A DNA stretch of 64,000 nucleotides from Sulfuricella sp. T08 (GTDB lineage Bacteria > Pseudomonadota > Gammaproteobacteria > Burkholderiales > Sulfuricellaceae), in NCBI RefSeq assembly GCF_000971475.1, contig NZ_DF967522.1:244315-308314 (forward strand). Direction: 5' to 3'. Positions within the stretch are counted from its first letter, which is position 1. Every line of letters starts with the position of its first letter. Positions 11,199 to 23,936 of the stretch are shown here, piece by piece. A model generated the notes under the pieces. That model did no database searches. It had not been told where the DNA came from and saw only the letters and a list, made by a program, of their open reading frames with translations. The position numbers and the translations under genes were made by a program.

Positions 11199-11855
11199 AT
11201 GAATTTTATCCCTTTCTTCCGTCCCTTTTCCCTGCGCATTTTCCTAGCTGTTGCTTTGGCCCTGGTCGGGCTCAATGCAACAGCAGATCTCCGTCCCGGC
11301 AAGGAATATGAACTGGTTTCCCCACCCCAGGCCGTGGAAACAGGGAAGAAAATTGAGGTTCTGGAAATCTTTTCCTACGCCTGCTCACATTGTTTCGACC
11401 TCGATCCGGATATCAGCAAATGGTCGAAACAGCTCCCCAAGGATGTCGAGTTCCGCCGCTTGCCGGCAATTTTCCGTGCCGACTGGACACCTCTAGCCAA
11501 GGTGTTTTATACCTTCGAAGCCATGGGCCTGACCGAAAAGCTGCATGGCGAATTTTTCAATGCCATTCACGTCAGTCACATTCGCTTCAATGACGACAAC
11601 GCAATCTTTGACTGGGTTGAAAAACAGGGCATCCCCCGAAAAAGCTTTATCGATAACTATTCTTCCTTCTCAACCCAGAGCAAGGCGTTGCGTGCCAAGC
11701 AGCTTACTCAAGCCTATGGGATTAGTGGTGTTCCCACGGTTATCGTGGATGGTAAATATCGCACATCCGTATCGAACACCGGCAGCCATGCCGGCTTGAT
11801 GTCGGCACTCGACCAGTTGATCAAGCAGGCGCGGCAGGAGCGCGCCGGCAAATAG
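11199..11855 (+). CDS. dsbA: Thiol:disulfide interchange protein, DsbA family
   Basis: Periplasmic disulfide oxidase of the DsbA family, 218 aa. An N-terminal signal peptide (about 1-29) precedes a thioredoxin fold with the active site CSHC at 62-65 (FSYACSHCFDLDP) and the cis-proline loop GVPT at 177-180. The inserted helical domain lies between. DsbA normally carries CPHC; the Ser in the second position is a common variant in betaproteobacteria and may tune redox potential. It stands between the SPOR gene and a response regulator on the same strand, with TTCCGGAG just upstream as a ribosome binding site. Confidence 0.92.
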   Translation: MNFIPFFRPFSLRIFLAVALALVGLNATADLRPGKEYELVSPPQAVETGKKIEVLEIFSYACSHCFDLDPDISKWSKQLPKDVEFRRLPAIFRADWTPLAKVFYTFEAMGLTEKLHGEFFNAIHVSHIRFNDDNAIFDWVEKQGIPRKSFIDNYSSFSTQSKALRAKQLTQAYGISGVPTVIVDGKYRTSVSNTGSHAGLMSALDQLIKQARQERAGK

Positions 11856-11859
11856 GGGA

Positions 11860-12519
11860 ATGTCTAACCTGCCTGCCATGAGCATCTCCGTCATTCTGAT
11901 CGACGACCACCCGCTGTTTCGCAAAGGGTTGTCGCACCTGCTCGAGGCCCGTGAAGCAGGAATCACTGTTGCCGGGCAGTTTGCCGAAATAGGCGGCGTC
12001 CTCGACTGGTTGCGGAACGGCGGGCGTGCGGAAGTTGCCTTGCTGGATCGTAACTTGCGTGACGAAGACGGCCTGACTCTTGTTCCCGAACTGAAGCGAT
12101 TCGGCATCAAGGTAATCATGCTGACCGTTGCGGATGAAGCCCACGAAATCCGGGAGGCCATAGAGTGTGGTGTTGACGGCTACGTATCCAAAACCAGCGA
12201 ACCGGCTCAGATTCTTCAGGCGATATCTACTGTCGCACGAGGTTCTGGGTTACCTCATTCTCCCGTCATGGATGAAACCATGCAGGGTAAGCTGACATCG
12301 GATGCGAGCAGCAAGCTTTCAACCCGCGAACTGGAAATCGTCGGCCTGGTTGCGCACGGCAAGAGCAACAAGGCCATAGGCGACGAACTGGGCCTTTCGG
12401 ACAACACCGTACGCAACCACTTGGGTAGCATCCTGGAAAAGCTCGGACTCGACAACCGCGTGCAGGTCGCCACCTTTGCCCTGAAACATGGCATCAGCAG
12501 AAAGTCTGGCGCAGCGTAG
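11860..12519 (+). CDS. NarL/FixJ-type response regulator
   Basis: 219-aa two-component regulator: receiver domain with acidic pair DDHP (residues 15-17), phospho-acceptor Asp63 (LLDRNLRDEDG) and Lys111, then a LuxR-type HTH (about 152-212, STRELEIVGLVAHGKSNKAI). All receiver residues needed for phosphorylation are present. No sensor kinase gene is adjacent, so it is an orphan and its signal is unknown. The start is four bases after dsbA; an alternative ATG at 11878 would remove six residues and neither start has an ideal ribosome binding site. Confidence 0.88.
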   Translation: MSNLPAMSISVILIDDHPLFRKGLSHLLEAREAGITVAGQFAEIGGVLDWLRNGGRAEVALLDRNLRDEDGLTLVPELKRFGIKVIMLTVADEAHEIREAIECGVDGYVSKTSEPAQILQAISTVARGSGLPHSPVMDETMQGKLTSDASSKLSTRELEIVGLVAHGKSNKAIGDELGLSDNTVRNHLGSILEKLGLDNRVQVATFALKHGISRKSGAA

Positions 12520-12579
12520 ACTGCCCCAGCCCCGGGCTGTTGTTATAATGGTTTCCTGCCTGTCTCACGAGAAAGCCTT

Positions 12580-13368
12580 ATGTTGAATATTCCGCCATCC
12601 CACCAGGTTCCTGTGCTTGCTGCGTTGACCGAGCTGGACGAAGTGGCGTATCTGTTGGCTGATTCCCAGCTCAACGTCGTTTTTCTGAGTGGCCGAATCA
12701 GCGAATTTGGCATCTCCCCTCACTGCATAGGCTTACAGCTAACCTCCGTTTACCCGGATCTGGCCGAAAAAAGGGAAGAACTACTGGCCGCTCTATCCAG
12801 CGCGCGGCAGCTCGTTATTCCTTTGAATGGCGAACACGATAGCACCGCCTTTGAGGCGCAAGCAGCCTGTCGTCAAATCGATGGGAAAATCTGCGTGCTG
12901 GTCCTGTTTCGCCGCCCTGCCTTCACGCCACTTGAATCCACGCCCGACCAGGCATTCTTCAACCCACAAACCGGCCTGTATACCCGTCTTTCCATGTCGC
13001 GCCGCATCGAGGAAGAGATTTCCCGGATGAAGCGCTACCAGCAAAAATTCAGCTTGCTCCTGCTTAAATTTCCGAATGCCGGTCGGGAGCAACTCCATCA
13101 GATTGCGGACATGCTGCGAGTTCACCTACGCGTGATGGATGTCGTAGGAAACTACAAGGATGGTCAATTCCTGGCGATTCTGCCGGAAACCGCATTGGAA
13201 AACGCCAGACTGACTGCAGACCGCCTGCAAAGAGCCTTGCGTGAAGAAAACCTGGATGTGGGGGGGGAAATCCAGCTACTTTACAATGTCGCCGAAGCGA
13301 TCGATGAAGAAAACGTCAATGCCTTGCTAGACCGGCTTGACGACGTTTACCCGGAAATTCCAGAATAG
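12580..13368 (+). CDS. Degenerate GGDEF-domain protein
   Basis: 262-aa soluble protein. Residues about 12-115 look like a PAS-type sensory fold (VAYLLADSQLNVVFLSGRI). Residues about 124-255 match a GGDEF diguanylate cyclase fold (DQAFFNPQTGLYTRLSMSRR, then LRVMDVVGNYKDGQFLAILP). The catalytic GGDEF sequence is replaced by YKDGQ at 192-196, so cyclase activity is not expected; it may bind nucleotide or act as a regulatory partner. A TATAAT at 12544-12549 lies 30 bp upstream of the start and could be a -10 element, but no good -35 is seen. The gene is convergent with the ParA-type gene. Confidence 0.75.
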   Translation: MLNIPPSHQVPVLAALTELDEVAYLLADSQLNVVFLSGRISEFGISPHCIGLQLTSVYPDLAEKREELLAALSSARQLVIPLNGEHDSTAFEAQAACRQIDGKICVLVLFRRPAFTPLESTPDQAFFNPQTGLYTRLSMSRRIEEEISRMKRYQQKFSLLLLKFPNAGREQLHQIADMLRVHLRVMDVVGNYKDGQFLAILPETALENARLTADRLQRALREENLDVGGEIQLLYNVAEAIDEENVNALLDRLDDVYPEIPE

Positions 13369-13379
13369 GCCGCATCTCG

Positions 13380-14144
13380 CTACTGAATAAAACCTTTTTC
13401 AAGCAATTCTGCTGTCAACGCAAAATAGTCTTTTGCCCCCTGGCTGTGGGGGGCGAAACCAAACACGCTCTTGCCATGCTCCGGGCTTTCCGCCAAGCTG
13501 ACGTTTTCCGCGATGCGGGTTTCGCACAAGACGTCGCCGTAGCGCTCCCTCAACTGTTCATAAACGTGACGGGAAAACTTTCTGCGAGAATCGAAACGGG
13601 TCACCACCACCTTGCGTTCGATTTTGCGCTTCAGACCTCTCTCCAGAACGTTTAATGCGGCATCCAGCCGCTCTACCCCCTGCATGGAAAGATAATCGGC
13701 TGACACCGGGATCAGCACCCGGTCTGCAGCAAAAATCGCATTCAAAGACAACACGCCTAGCATCGGGCAGCAGTCGATCAAAATCGGACTGTCCTCCCAT
13801 GCCAGGCTTTCCTGCAGGCCCTCGCGCAGGCGCGATGCAATGCTGGTGCTTTTTCCGTATAGCGCATCGATTTTCGACAACTCCAGATGGCCTGGAATCA
13901 GCCGCATTCCGTCAGCGACCTCACGCACCAGGCTAGCCAACGGAGTCTCATCGCGGTAAAACGCCGCGACAGTCTCATCCCGGTTTTCTGCGCGGACTCC
14001 GCATGAAAGTGTCAGATGCGCCTGAGGGTCGAGATCAATCACGATCGGCCGCTTTTCCAAGTGCGCCAAGGCGGCCGCCAGATTCAGGGTGGTAGTGGTT
14101 TTACCCACTCCGCCTTTCTGGTTGAAGACCGCTATCACCGCCAT
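13380..14144 (-). CDS. Orphan ParA/MinD-family ATPase
   Basis: 254-aa cytosolic ATPase of the ParA superfamily with the deviant Walker A FNQKGGVGKTTTT at the N-terminus, a Walker A' region (VIDLDPQ) and Walker B-like ILIDCCPMLG. I set the start at ATG 14144, which has a GAGGG-type ribosome binding site and avoids overlap with glmS; a longer frame upstream overlaps glmS by 70 bp and does not resemble the family. There is no ParB-like gene beside it; the chromosomal parAB pair is 11 kb away. Orphan ParA ATPases often position cargo such as chemoreceptor arrays, pili or storage granules; the cargo here is unknown. It forms the tail of the glmU-glmS transcription unit. Confidence 0.85.
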   Translation of the reverse strand: MAVIAVFNQKGGVGKTTTTLNLAAALAHLEKRPIVIDLDPQAHLTLSCGVRAENRDETVAAFYRDETPLASLVREVADGMRLIPGHLELSKIDALYGKSTSIASRLREGLQESLAWEDSPILIDCCPMLGVLSLNAIFAADRVLIPVSADYLSMQGVERLDAALNVLERGLKRKIERKVVVTRFDSRRKFSRHVYEQLRERYGDVLCETRIAENVSLAESPEHGKSVFGFAPHSQGAKDYFALTAELLEKGFIQ

Positions 14145-14157
14145 ATTTTTGCCCTCA

Positions 14158-15990
14158 CTATTCCACTGTGACGGATTTTGCCAGATTTCTTGGCTTGTCC
14201 ACGTCGGTTCCTTTTTGCAAGGCGGCATGATAGGCCAGCAACTGTAGCGGCACCGTGTGCAAAATCGGGCTCAGCAGTCCGGCATGCTCCGGCAGTTTGA
14301 TCAGGTGGACGCCTTCCTGTGCTTGCATCTGGCTATCCTGATCAGCAAGCACGTACAGCTCGCCGCCGCGAGCGCGGACCTCCTGCAGGTTGGATTTCAG
14401 TTTTTCCAGCAAGGCATCGTTGGGTGCGATCGCGACAACCGGCATGTCGCTGTCGACAAGTGCCAGCGGGCCATGCTTCAGTTCGCCTGCAGGATAGGCT
14501 TCAGCATGGATGTAGGAGATTTCCTTCAGCTTTAGCGCGCCTTCCATGGCGATCGGATAATGCAATCCACGCCCAAGAAACAGGGCATGCTGCTTGAATG
14601 CCATGCGCTCCGCCCAAAGCTCGATCTGCGGCTCGAGCAGCAGCACTTGGTTGACCATCGCAGGCAAGTGGCGCAGCGCATCGAGGTGCGCTGTTTCCTG
14701 CGCGGCGCTGATGCGGCCGCGCAGCTTGCCCAACACCAGTGCCAGCAAAAGCAATGCGGTCAGTTGGGTGGTGAAAGCTTTGGTAGAGGCAACACCAATT
14801 TCAGGGCCAGCACGAGTCAGAAAGCGTAGACCTGATTCGCGTACCAGAGCGCTTTCAGGGGCATTACAAATAGACAGGCTATGTACATGGCCGAGGGATT
14901 TGGCATGCTTTAGCGCTGCCAGGGTGTCCGCCGTTTCGCCCGACTGGGAAATGGTCACGATTAGCGCATTGGGATTGGGCACACTGTCACGGTAGCGGTA
15001 TTCGCTCGCCACTTCAGCGTTGCATGGAATTCCCGCAACACTCTCAATCCAGTAGCGTGCCACCATTGCGGCGTGATAACTGGTACCGCAAGCAATGATG
15101 GTTACACTGTCGATTACGCTGAGCACTTTGCTCGCGTGATCACCAAATATTGTCGGGTTGAGGTCACCATGGCTCAGCGCCTCTTCCAGGGTTTCGGCCA
15201 AAGCGCGAGGCTGCTCGAAAATTTCTTTTTGCATGTAGTGCCGGTAACCGCCCAGCTCCGCCCGGTCCGCGCTGAGTTCGCTGATTTGTACCGGCCTGGA
15301 TACTGGCTCGCCATTGCGGTCAACAATCCTGAAGTCGAGCAGGCCGATATCCGCCACGTCACCCTCTTCCAGGTAAACCACTTTTTGCGTAACCGGGAGT
15401 AATGCCGAAACATCGGAAGCGATGAAGTGCTCCTCGATGCCGACACCGATCAACAGCGGACTGCCCTCGCGCGCGCACACCAGTCGATTTGGCTCAGCGG
15501 CACAGATCACACCTATCGCGTACGTACCCTTGAGTTCGGTGACAGCCTTGCGGGTAGCCTGGAACAGGTCTTTTTCCTGATGGAAATGAAAATGAATCAA
15601 ATGGACGATGACTTCGGTGTCGGTATCGGAAGTGAATTGGTAACCGATTTCGCTTAACCGCTGGCGCAACGCTTCGTGGTTTTCGATAATGCCATTGTGC
15701 ACCACGGCAAGTGATTCCTCACTGACATGGGGGTGGGCATTGCGTTCGCTGGGTATGCCATGAGTCGCCCAGCGAGTATGGGCAATGCCCAGGCTGCCAT
15801 GTGTTTTCTGGGTTTTGATTTCCGCTTCCAGCTCAGCTACGCGGCCGGGCTTCCTCACCCGAGTGAGCCCGCCATCGATCACCACGGCCAGACCCGCCGA
15901 ATCGTAGCCGCGATATTCCAGCCGCCTCAAGCCTTCCAGCAGGATAGGCACAACATTGCGCTGTGCGACCGCTCCGATGATTCCACACAT
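14158..15990 (-). CDS. glmS: Glucosamine--fructose-6-phosphate aminotransferase (isomerizing)
   Basis: GlmS (610 aa) makes glucosamine-6-phosphate from fructose-6-phosphate and glutamine, the entry step to UDP-GlcNAc. The N-terminal class II glutaminase has the catalytic Cys right after Met (MCGIIGAV) and [12 protein letters not shown]. Two SIS sugar isomerase domains follow, with [11 protein letters not shown] near 350 and the C-terminal [11 protein letters not shown] end. It lies 12 bp downstream of glmU on the same strand, so both enzymes of the pathway are probably co-transcribed. No glmS ribozyme is seen or expected in this group. Confidence 0.97.
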   Translation of the reverse strand: MCGIIGAVAQRNVVPILLEGLRRLEYRGYDSAGLAVVIDGGLTRVRKPGRVAELEAEIKTQKTHGSLGIAHTRWATHGIPSERNAHPHVSEESLAVVHNGIIENHEALRQRLSEIGYQFTSDTDTEVIVHLIHFHFHQEKDLFQATRKAVTELKGTYAIGVICAAEPNRLVCAREGSPLLIGVGIEEHFIASDVSALLPVTQKVVYLEEGDVADIGLLDFRIVDRNGEPVSRPVQISELSADRAELGGYRHYMQKEIFEQPRALAETLEEALSHGDLNPTIFGDHASKVLSVIDSVTIIACGTSYHAAMVARYWIESVAGIPCNAEVASEYRYRDSVPNPNALIVTISQSGETADTLAALKHAKSLGHVHSLSICNAPESALVRESGLRFLTRAGPEIGVASTKAFTTQLTALLLLALVLGKLRGRISAAQETAHLDALRHLPAMVNQVLLLEPQIELWAERMAFKQHALFLGRGLHYPIAMEGALKLKEISYIHAEAYPAGELKHGPLALVDSDMPVVAIAPNDALLEKLKSNLQEVRARGGELYVLADQDSQMQAQEGVHLIKLPEHAGLLSPILHTVPLQLLAYHAALQKGTDVDKPRNLAKSVTVE

Positions 15991-16002
15991 ATCTAGACTC
16001 CG

Positions 16003-17382
16003 TCAGGGAGAAGGTTTGTTTTTTTGAGGCCGTTTCCAGCCTGGGATTGTAACCTGCTTTGCTCGCGACAGAGTAAGTTGCTCCGCCGGCGCATCTCTGG
16101 TGATCGTCGTTCCCGCGCCGATGGTCGCACCCTTGCCTACGGTGACCGGGGCTACCAGTTGGGTGTCCGAACCGATAAACGCGTCGTCCTCGATAACCGT
16201 CCGGTGCTTGTAGGCGCCATCGTAGTTGCAGGTAATAGTACCGGCGCCGATATTCACGTTTTTCCCTACCGTGGTATCGCCTATGTAACTCAGGTGGTTG
16301 ATCTTGCTGCCACGGTCAACCTGGCTGTTCTTCAACTCAACGAAGTTGCCGATGTGCACTTCTTCTGCCAGTACGGTACCAGGACGGATACGGGCAAACG
16401 GTCCGATACGTCCATTGTCACCGATTTGCGCCTCTTCAATCAGGCTGAATGGCGCAATCTGGGTCCCCTCTCCGACACTGACATCACGCAGTACGCAGTT
16501 GGCGGCAACGGTGACATTATCGCCCAAAACCACCTTGCCTTCAAAAACGCAGTTGACGTCGATGCTGACATCTCGGCCACAGACCAATTCGCCACGCACG
16601 TCGATGCGCTTTGGATCCATCAACCTTACGCCTCGCTCCATCAGCCTGGTGGCAACTTCATGCTGGTGCAGACGTTCCAGATGCGCCAACTGAGCGGCGC
16701 TGTTTACCCCTATCACCTCCCAGTGGTGGCCAGGGTGGCGAGCATTCACTCTCACGCCATCAACCACGGCCATGGCGATAACGTCAGTTAAATAGTACTC
16801 TCCCTGGGCATTGTCGTTGCGCAAAGCACTAAGCCATTTTTTCATCTGAGCATTGGGTAGTGCCATGATGCCCGTATTCACTTCATGTATGGCGCGCTCC
16901 GCCTCATTCGCATCTTTGTGCTCTACAATGGATTTCACCTGGCCTTGCGCATCGCGCAGGATTCGGCCGTACCCCTCCGGGTCCGGTAACGGTACCGTCA
17001 GCAAGCCAACCGAATCTCCATTCATTGAGTCAAGCAGGTTACGTAGAGTACTGACGGAGATCAGCGGCACGTCACCATACAGAATCAGGGTCACCCCGTC
17101 ATCATCCAACTCTGCCGCCGCCTGCTGTAAGGCATGTCCGGTTCCAAGTTGCTGCACCTGATTGACCCAGGTGATGTCGCTGTCAGCGAATGTCTGCGGC
17201 ACGGCCTCACCACCATGCCCATAAACCACCAGCAATTTTGCCGGGTCAAGTTCTCGCGCGGCATTGATAACATGCCCGAGTAGAGGACGGCCTGCAAGCG
17301 GGTGCAGAACCTTCGGGCGGGCTGAGTGCATGCGCGAACCTTTTCCAGCCGCCAATATAACGATGTTAAGTTTGGATATCAT
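16003..17382 (-). CDS. glmU: Bifunctional UDP-GlcNAc pyrophosphorylase / GlcN-1-P acetyltransferase
   Basis: GlmU (459 aa) acetylates glucosamine-1-phosphate and then uridylates it to UDP-GlcNAc for peptidoglycan and LPS. The N-terminal uridyltransferase starts with the nucleotide-binding loop LAAGKGSRM (10-18) and [13 protein letters not shown]. The C-terminal part is a left-handed beta-helix of hexapeptide repeats, with [20 protein letters not shown] near the end. Only about 17 bases separate its ATG from the U-tract of the atp operon terminator, and no separate promoter or clear ribosome binding site fits there, so its transcription may depend on read-through or on a promoter inside atpC. 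Confidence 0.97.
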   Translation of the reverse strand: MISKLNIVILAAGKGSRMHSARPKVLHPLAGRPLLGHVINAARELDPAKLLVVYGHGGEAVPQTFADSDITWVNQVQQLGTGHALQQAAAELDDDGVTLILYGDVPLISVSTLRNLLDSMNGDSVGLLTVPLPDPEGYGRILRDAQGQVKSIVEHKDANEAERAIHEVNTGIMALPNAQMKKWLSALRNDNAQGEYYLTDVIAMAVVDGVRVNARHPGHHWEVIGVNSAAQLAHLERLHQHEVATRLMERGVRLMDPKRIDVRGELVCGRDVSIDVNCVFEGKVVLGDNVTVAANCVLRDVSVGEGTQIAPFSLIEEAQIGDNGRIGPFARIRPGTVLAEEVHIGNFVELKNSQVDRGSKINHLSYIGDTTVGKNVNIGAGTITCNYDGAYKHRTVIEDDAFIGSDTQLVAPVTVGKGATIGAGTTITRDAPAEQLTLSRAKQVTIPGWKRPQKNKPSP

Positions 17383-17399
17383 GAGTTTGTTTTGCCTAT

Positions 17400-17431
17400 A
17401 AAAAAAATGGCAGCCCTAGAAGGCTGCCATT
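17400..17431 (-). terminator. Rho-independent terminator of the atp operon
   Basis: Read on the minus strand, a 10-bp stem (AATGGCAGCC / GGCTGCCATT, plus-strand 17406-17415 and 17422-17431) with a six-base loop is followed by a run of eight T. It lies about 30 bp after the atpC stop and 17 bp before the glmU start, and is the strongest intrinsic terminator in the window. Confidence 0.9.
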
Positions 17432-17460
17432 TCAACACTACCGACCCACTCGCACAAGCA

Positions 17461-17883
17461 TTACCTCTGCTTGCGCAGTCGTTGAATCGCATGTAACTGG
17501 GCAATGGCCTGGGCCAACTCGGCTTGGGCCTGAGCGTAATCGATCGACGCCGTGCGATCACGCATGGCCTCCTCAGCTCGTTGCTTGGCTTCCATTGCCT
17601 TCACCTCATCCAGATCTCTGCCCCGGACCGCGGTGTCAGCAAGTATGGTCACCACCGAGGGTTGAACCTCGAGCAAGCCACCGGAAACGTAGATCAGTTC
17701 TTCTTCGTCGCGGTCAGGCAACTTGAGACGAACCGAGCCCGCCTTGATTTTGGTAATCATCGGCGCGTGACGTGGGTAAATACCCACTTCTCCCATTGCC
17801 GCCGGAGCAACGAGGAATTCTACCACTCCGGAGAAAAGCGAACGTTCCGCACTGACCACGTCCACATGCATTGTCATTGCCAT
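17461..17883 (-). CDS. atpC: ATP synthase F1 epsilon subunit
   Basis: Epsilon subunit (140 aa) of F1, part of the rotor stalk and an inhibitor of ATP hydrolysis. The N-terminal beta-sandwich ([39 protein letters not shown]) and the C-terminal helical hairpin rich in Ala/Glu/Gln ([12 protein letters not shown]) are complete. Two further in-frame Met codons (third and fifth) could be used. It is the last gene of the atp operon and is followed by an intrinsic terminator. Confidence 0.96.
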   Translation of the reverse strand: MAMTMHVDVVSAERSLFSGVVEFLVAPAAMGEVGIYPRHAPMITKIKAGSVRLKLPDRDEEELIYVSGGLLEVQPSVVTILADTAVRGRDLDEVKAMEAKQRAEEAMRDRTASIDYAQAQAELAQAIAQLHAIQRLRKQR

Positions 17884-17895
17884 GGTTGATTTGCC

Positions 17896-19296
<1,401 letters not shown>

Positions 19297-19304
19297 TCAT
19301 TCGA

Positions 19305-20168
19305 TTAAACCGCTGCGGCGCCCGCGACGATCTCGGATAGTTCCTTGGTGATGGCTGCCTGACGAGTTTTGTTATAAATCAGCTTGAGTTCGTCTATCAC
19401 GTTCCCGGCATTATCCGAGGCCGCCTTCATCGCCACCATCCGTGAGCTTTGCTCGGAGGCAATATTTTCAGCCACTGACTGATAAATCAGGGTCTCGATA
19501 TACCGCACCAGCAGCTCGTCAATGACCTGCTTTGCATCTGGCTCATAAATATAATCCCAATGGCCGCTTGCGCTTCCCAACGCTTCACCACTAATGGGCA
19601 GAAGCTGCTCCATCACCGGCTCCTGCTTCATGGTATTGACGAAGCGGGTGAAACAGATATGCAACGCGTCGATGCGGCCATCATTATAGGCATCCAGCAT
19701 CAACTTAACCGGCCCGATCAGCTTTTCCATGTGCGGCGTATCGCCCAGGTGCGTCGCCTGTGACAGAACACTGGCGCCAATGCGCTGCATGAAACCAAGA
19801 GCCTTGTTGCCTATGGCGCAAACCTCAACGCCATGCTTGCCGCCTTCCCATTCCTTCATCCTGGCTAGGGTCATGCGCAGGACGTTGGTGTTCAGGCCGC
19901 CGCACAACCCCTTATCAGAGGTCACCACGATCACCCCGATGCGGCTCGGGTTCTCACGCTTTACCAGAAAAGGATGTTTGTATTCCGGGTTGGCATGGCT
20001 CAAGTGTGCCGCTACATTACGAATTTTCTCCGCATAGGGCCTGGCCGCACGCATCCGATCCTGCGCCTTGCGCATTTTGGAGGCCGCAACCATTTCCATG
20101 GCTCGGGTTATCTTCTGGGTATTCTGGACGCTCTTGATCTTGGTCCGAATTTCTTTACCGCCAGCCAT
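19305..20168 (-). CDS. atpG: ATP synthase F1 gamma subunit
   Basis: Gamma subunit (287 aa), the central rotor shaft of F1. The N-terminal helix [20 protein letters not shown] and the C-terminal helix with [20 protein letters not shown] are the conserved coiled-coil parts that sit in the alpha3beta3 core; [10 protein letters not shown] in the Rossmann-like domain is typical. Complete and at its usual length between atpA and atpD. Confidence 0.97.
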   Translation of the reverse strand: MAGGKEIRTKIKSVQNTQKITRAMEMVAASKMRKAQDRMRAARPYAEKIRNVAAHLSHANPEYKHPFLVKRENPSRIGVIVVTSDKGLCGGLNTNVLRMTLARMKEWEGGKHGVEVCAIGNKALGFMQRIGASVLSQATHLGDTPHMEKLIGPVKLMLDAYNDGRIDALHICFTRFVNTMKQEPVMEQLLPISGEALGSASGHWDYIYEPDAKQVIDELLVRYIETLIYQSVAENIASEQSSRMVAMKAASDNAGNVIDELKLIYNKTRQAAITKELSEIVAGAAAV

Positions 20169-20198
20169 CAGTCAACTCCGCTGTGAATTCGTCTGCGC

Positions 20199-21734
20199 TC
20201 AATAAACGGCACTGGCTTTGAAATCATCGATCGCCGCGCTCAATGCTTTTTCTGCTTCAGCGTCCATTTCCTTGGTTTCTTCGATCTTGTCTCGCAACGC
20301 GCCGTACTTGCTCTTGATGAAAGCGTGCAAAGCAGCCTCAAAGGCCAGCGCTTTTTTCACGTCGACATCGTCAAGATAACCCTTGTTCACGGCAAACAAA
20401 GTGAGCGCCGTGTCCGCCACGGTCATCGGAGCGAACTGGGCCTGCTTCATCAGCTCGGTAACCATTTTTCCGCGTTCCAGCTGCTTGCGGGTTGCCTCGT
20501 CAAGATCGGAGGCAAACTGGGCGAAAGCGGCAAGCTCGCGGTACTGCGCCAGCGCCATACGAATTCCGCCGCCCAGCTTCTTGATCACCTTGGTCTGCGC
20601 CGCACCACCGACGCGGGACACGGAAAGACCGGCGTTGATTGCGGGACGAATGCCGGCGTTGAACAAATCGGTTTCCAGGAAAATCTGACCGTCGGTAATA
20701 GAAATCACGTTGGTCGGAACGAACGCCGAGACGTCGCCGGCCTGAGTTTCGATGATCGGCAGCGCGGTGAGTGAGCCGGTCTTGCCTTTTACCCCGGAAC
20801 GCTTTTCCACGTCTTCCGCGTTGATGCGCGCAGCGCGCTCGAGCAGACGGGAGTGCAAGTAGAACACATCACCCGGGTAAGCCTCGCGACCAGGGGGACG
20901 CCGCAGCAACAGGGAAATCTGGCGATAGGCCCAAGCCTGCTTGGTGAGGTCGTCATAAATGATCAGAGCGTCCTGACCACGGTCGCGGAAATATTCGCCC
21001 ATCGAGCAACCTGAATAGGGTGCGATGTACTGCATTGCCGCCGAGTCGGAGGCGGTTGCGGCCACTACGATGGTGTGGCCCATGGCTCCGTGTTCTTCCA
21101 GCTTGCGCACCACGTTGATAATACTCGACGCTTTCTGGCCGATAGCCACGTAGATGCAGATTACCCCGGTGCCCTTCTGGTTGATGATAGCATCCACAGC
21201 CACGGCGGTTTTGCCGGTTTGACGATCGCCAATAATCAGTTCACGCTGGCCGCGGCCAATCGGTACCATGGCGTCGATCGACTTGAGGCCAGTTTGTACT
21301 GGTTGGGACACAGACTGGCGAGCGATAACACCGGGAGCAATCTTTTCAATTGGGGATTTTTCGGTGGTGTGGATCGGCCCCTTGCCGTCGATCGGCTGAC
21401 CCAATGAGTTCACCACGCGGCCCATCAGCGCTTCGCCGACCGGCACCTCCAGGATGCGGCCGGTACACTTGACGGTGTCGCCTTCTGTAATGTGCTCGTA
21501 TTCGCCCAATACCACGGCGCCGACCGAGTCGCGCTCAAGGTTGAGAGCCAGACCGAAGGTGTTGCCGGGAAACTCCAGCATTTCGCCCTGCATTGCGTCA
21601 CTCAGGCCATGAACCCGGACGATACCGTCGGTAACCGACACTACCGTGCCCTGATTACGCGCCTCGGCCGTGGTGGCCAGGTTTTCGATTTTGCTCTTGA
21701 TCAGCTCACTGATCTCTGAAGGATTCAACTGCAT
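20199..21734 (-). CDS. atpA: ATP synthase F1 alpha subunit
   Basis: Non-catalytic nucleotide-binding alpha subunit (511 aa). P-loop GDRQTGKT at 169-176, [12 protein letters not shown] in the conserved C-terminal half, and the N-terminal helix that contacts delta ([17 protein letters not shown]). One unusual residue stretch is [20 protein letters not shown], which is the standard alpha signature. Lies 8 bp after atpH and 30 bp before atpG. Confidence 0.97.
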   Translation of the reverse strand: MQLNPSEISELIKSKIENLATTAEARNQGTVVSVTDGIVRVHGLSDAMQGEMLEFPGNTFGLALNLERDSVGAVVLGEYEHITEGDTVKCTGRILEVPVGEALMGRVVNSLGQPIDGKGPIHTTEKSPIEKIAPGVIARQSVSQPVQTGLKSIDAMVPIGRGQRELIIGDRQTGKTAVAVDAIINQKGTGVICIYVAIGQKASSIINVVRKLEEHGAMGHTIVVAATASDSAAMQYIAPYSGCSMGEYFRDRGQDALIIYDDLTKQAWAYRQISLLLRRPPGREAYPGDVFYLHSRLLERAARINAEDVEKRSGVKGKTGSLTALPIIETQAGDVSAFVPTNVISITDGQIFLETDLFNAGIRPAINAGLSVSRVGGAAQTKVIKKLGGGIRMALAQYRELAAFAQFASDLDEATRKQLERGKMVTELMKQAQFAPMTVADTALTLFAVNKGYLDDVDVKKALAFEAALHAFIKSKYGALRDKIEETKEMDAEAEKALSAAIDDFKASAVY

Positions 21735-21742
21735 GATCTCTC

Positions 21743-22279
21743 CTAACTATTGAGCGTAAACGCCATGTTTTGTAATTGGCCGCGCACCGACGCGTCAATT
21801 ACGACGTCTCCCGCCACGATTCTGATGCCGCCGATAAGTTCGGGGTCCAGGGTTACGGTCGCCTCAACTTTGCGCTTGTATTTGGCTTCCAGACGACGCA
21901 CTAAATCTTCTTTCTCTGCGTTGCTCAGGGGATAGGCACTGAAAATCTCGGTGTCCATGACGCCGCCGTGCAGTGCCCGAAGCAGCTCGAACTGCTCGCG
22001 GATCACCGGCAGCAAAGTAAGCCGTCCATTCTCCAGCAGCAGTTGCACCATGTTTACGCCTTGTGCATCGAGACTCTTTTCGCACACGGAGAGAAACACG
22101 TTTCTCTGCTGTTCCGCCGTCAGCCGGGGGTTGCCGATCAGCGCCTGCATCTGCGGGTCGCTAACAACCGTTGACGCAAACTCCAGCATCTGCGACCACT
22201 TGTCGAGTGTGCCACCCTGCTCGGCGATGCGGTAAACCGCTTCAGCATAGGGTCTGGCTATGGTAGTGACTTCTGCCAT
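21743..22279 (-). CDS. atpH: ATP synthase F1 delta subunit
   Basis: Delta (OSCP) subunit, 178 aa, which joins the peripheral stalk to the top of F1. The start ATG 22279 gives [20 protein letters not shown], the usual N-terminus; an upstream in-frame Met would overlap atpF and is rejected. The C-terminal beta domain has [21 protein letters not shown], typical for delta. The gene begins 7 bp after atpF. Confidence 0.96.
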   Translation of the reverse strand: MAEVTTIARPYAEAVYRIAEQGGTLDKWSQMLEFASTVVSDPQMQALIGNPRLTAEQQRNVFLSVCEKSLDAQGVNMVQLLLENGRLTLLPVIREQFELLRALHGGVMDTEIFSAYPLSNAEKEDLVRRLEAKYKRKVEATVTLDPELIGGIRIVAGDVVIDASVRGQLQNMAFTLNS

Positions 22280-22286
22280 GATGTCT

Positions 22287-22757
22287 CTATAGCTCGCTCT
22301 TGATTGACGCCAGGAGCTCGGCGTGAACCTTGGCATCTATTTCGCGACGAAGGATTTTCTCCGCACCGGCTATCGCCAGATCGGCTACCTGCTGGCGCAA
22401 ACTTTCCTTGGCCCGATGAACTTCCTGCTCAATTTCCGCCTTGGCTCCAGCAACGAGGCGGTCGCCTTCTTCCTTGGCATGCTCTTTGGCTTCCTCGATG
22501 ATCTGGGTTGCGCGCTTCTCTGCCAGGGCGATCACATCAGCCGCTTTCTGCTTGGCCTCATGCATGCCCTCAGTAGCACGACGGGAGGCCAACTCCAGTT
22601 CGTGCTTTCCGCGTTCACCGGCGGCCAATCCATCAGCGATCACCTGCTTACGAGCGGTCAACACCTGCATAATGGGCGGCCAGACGAACCTCATGCAGAA
22701 CCAGACGAACATGATGAACATGATCGTTTGCCCGAGAAGGGTTGCATTGATATTCAT
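22287..22757 (-). CDS. atpF: ATP synthase Fo b subunit
   Basis: Subunit b (156 aa), the peripheral stalk. An N-terminal transmembrane helix (about 5-25, TLLGQTIMFIMFVWFCMRFVW) is followed by a long charged coiled coil rich in Ala, Glu and Lys. Length and composition match the family. Lies between atpE and atpH. Confidence 0.96.
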   Translation of the reverse strand: MNINATLLGQTIMFIMFVWFCMRFVWPPIMQVLTARKQVIADGLAAGERGKHELELASRRATEGMHEAKQKAADVIALAEKRATQIIEEAKEHAKEEGDRLVAGAKAEIEQEVHRAKESLRQQVADLAIAGAEKILRREIDAKVHAELLASIKSEL

Positions 22758-22794
22758 GCATGAACCTTTCTTGTATTAAGAATGACTATCCGCC

Positions 22795-23936
<1,142 letters not shown>

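Noticed and set aside
12526..12538. CAGCCC / GGGCTG palindrome after the response regulator as a terminator
   Set aside because: The loop is a single base and no T run follows; it is only a compact GC palindrome next to a possible -10.
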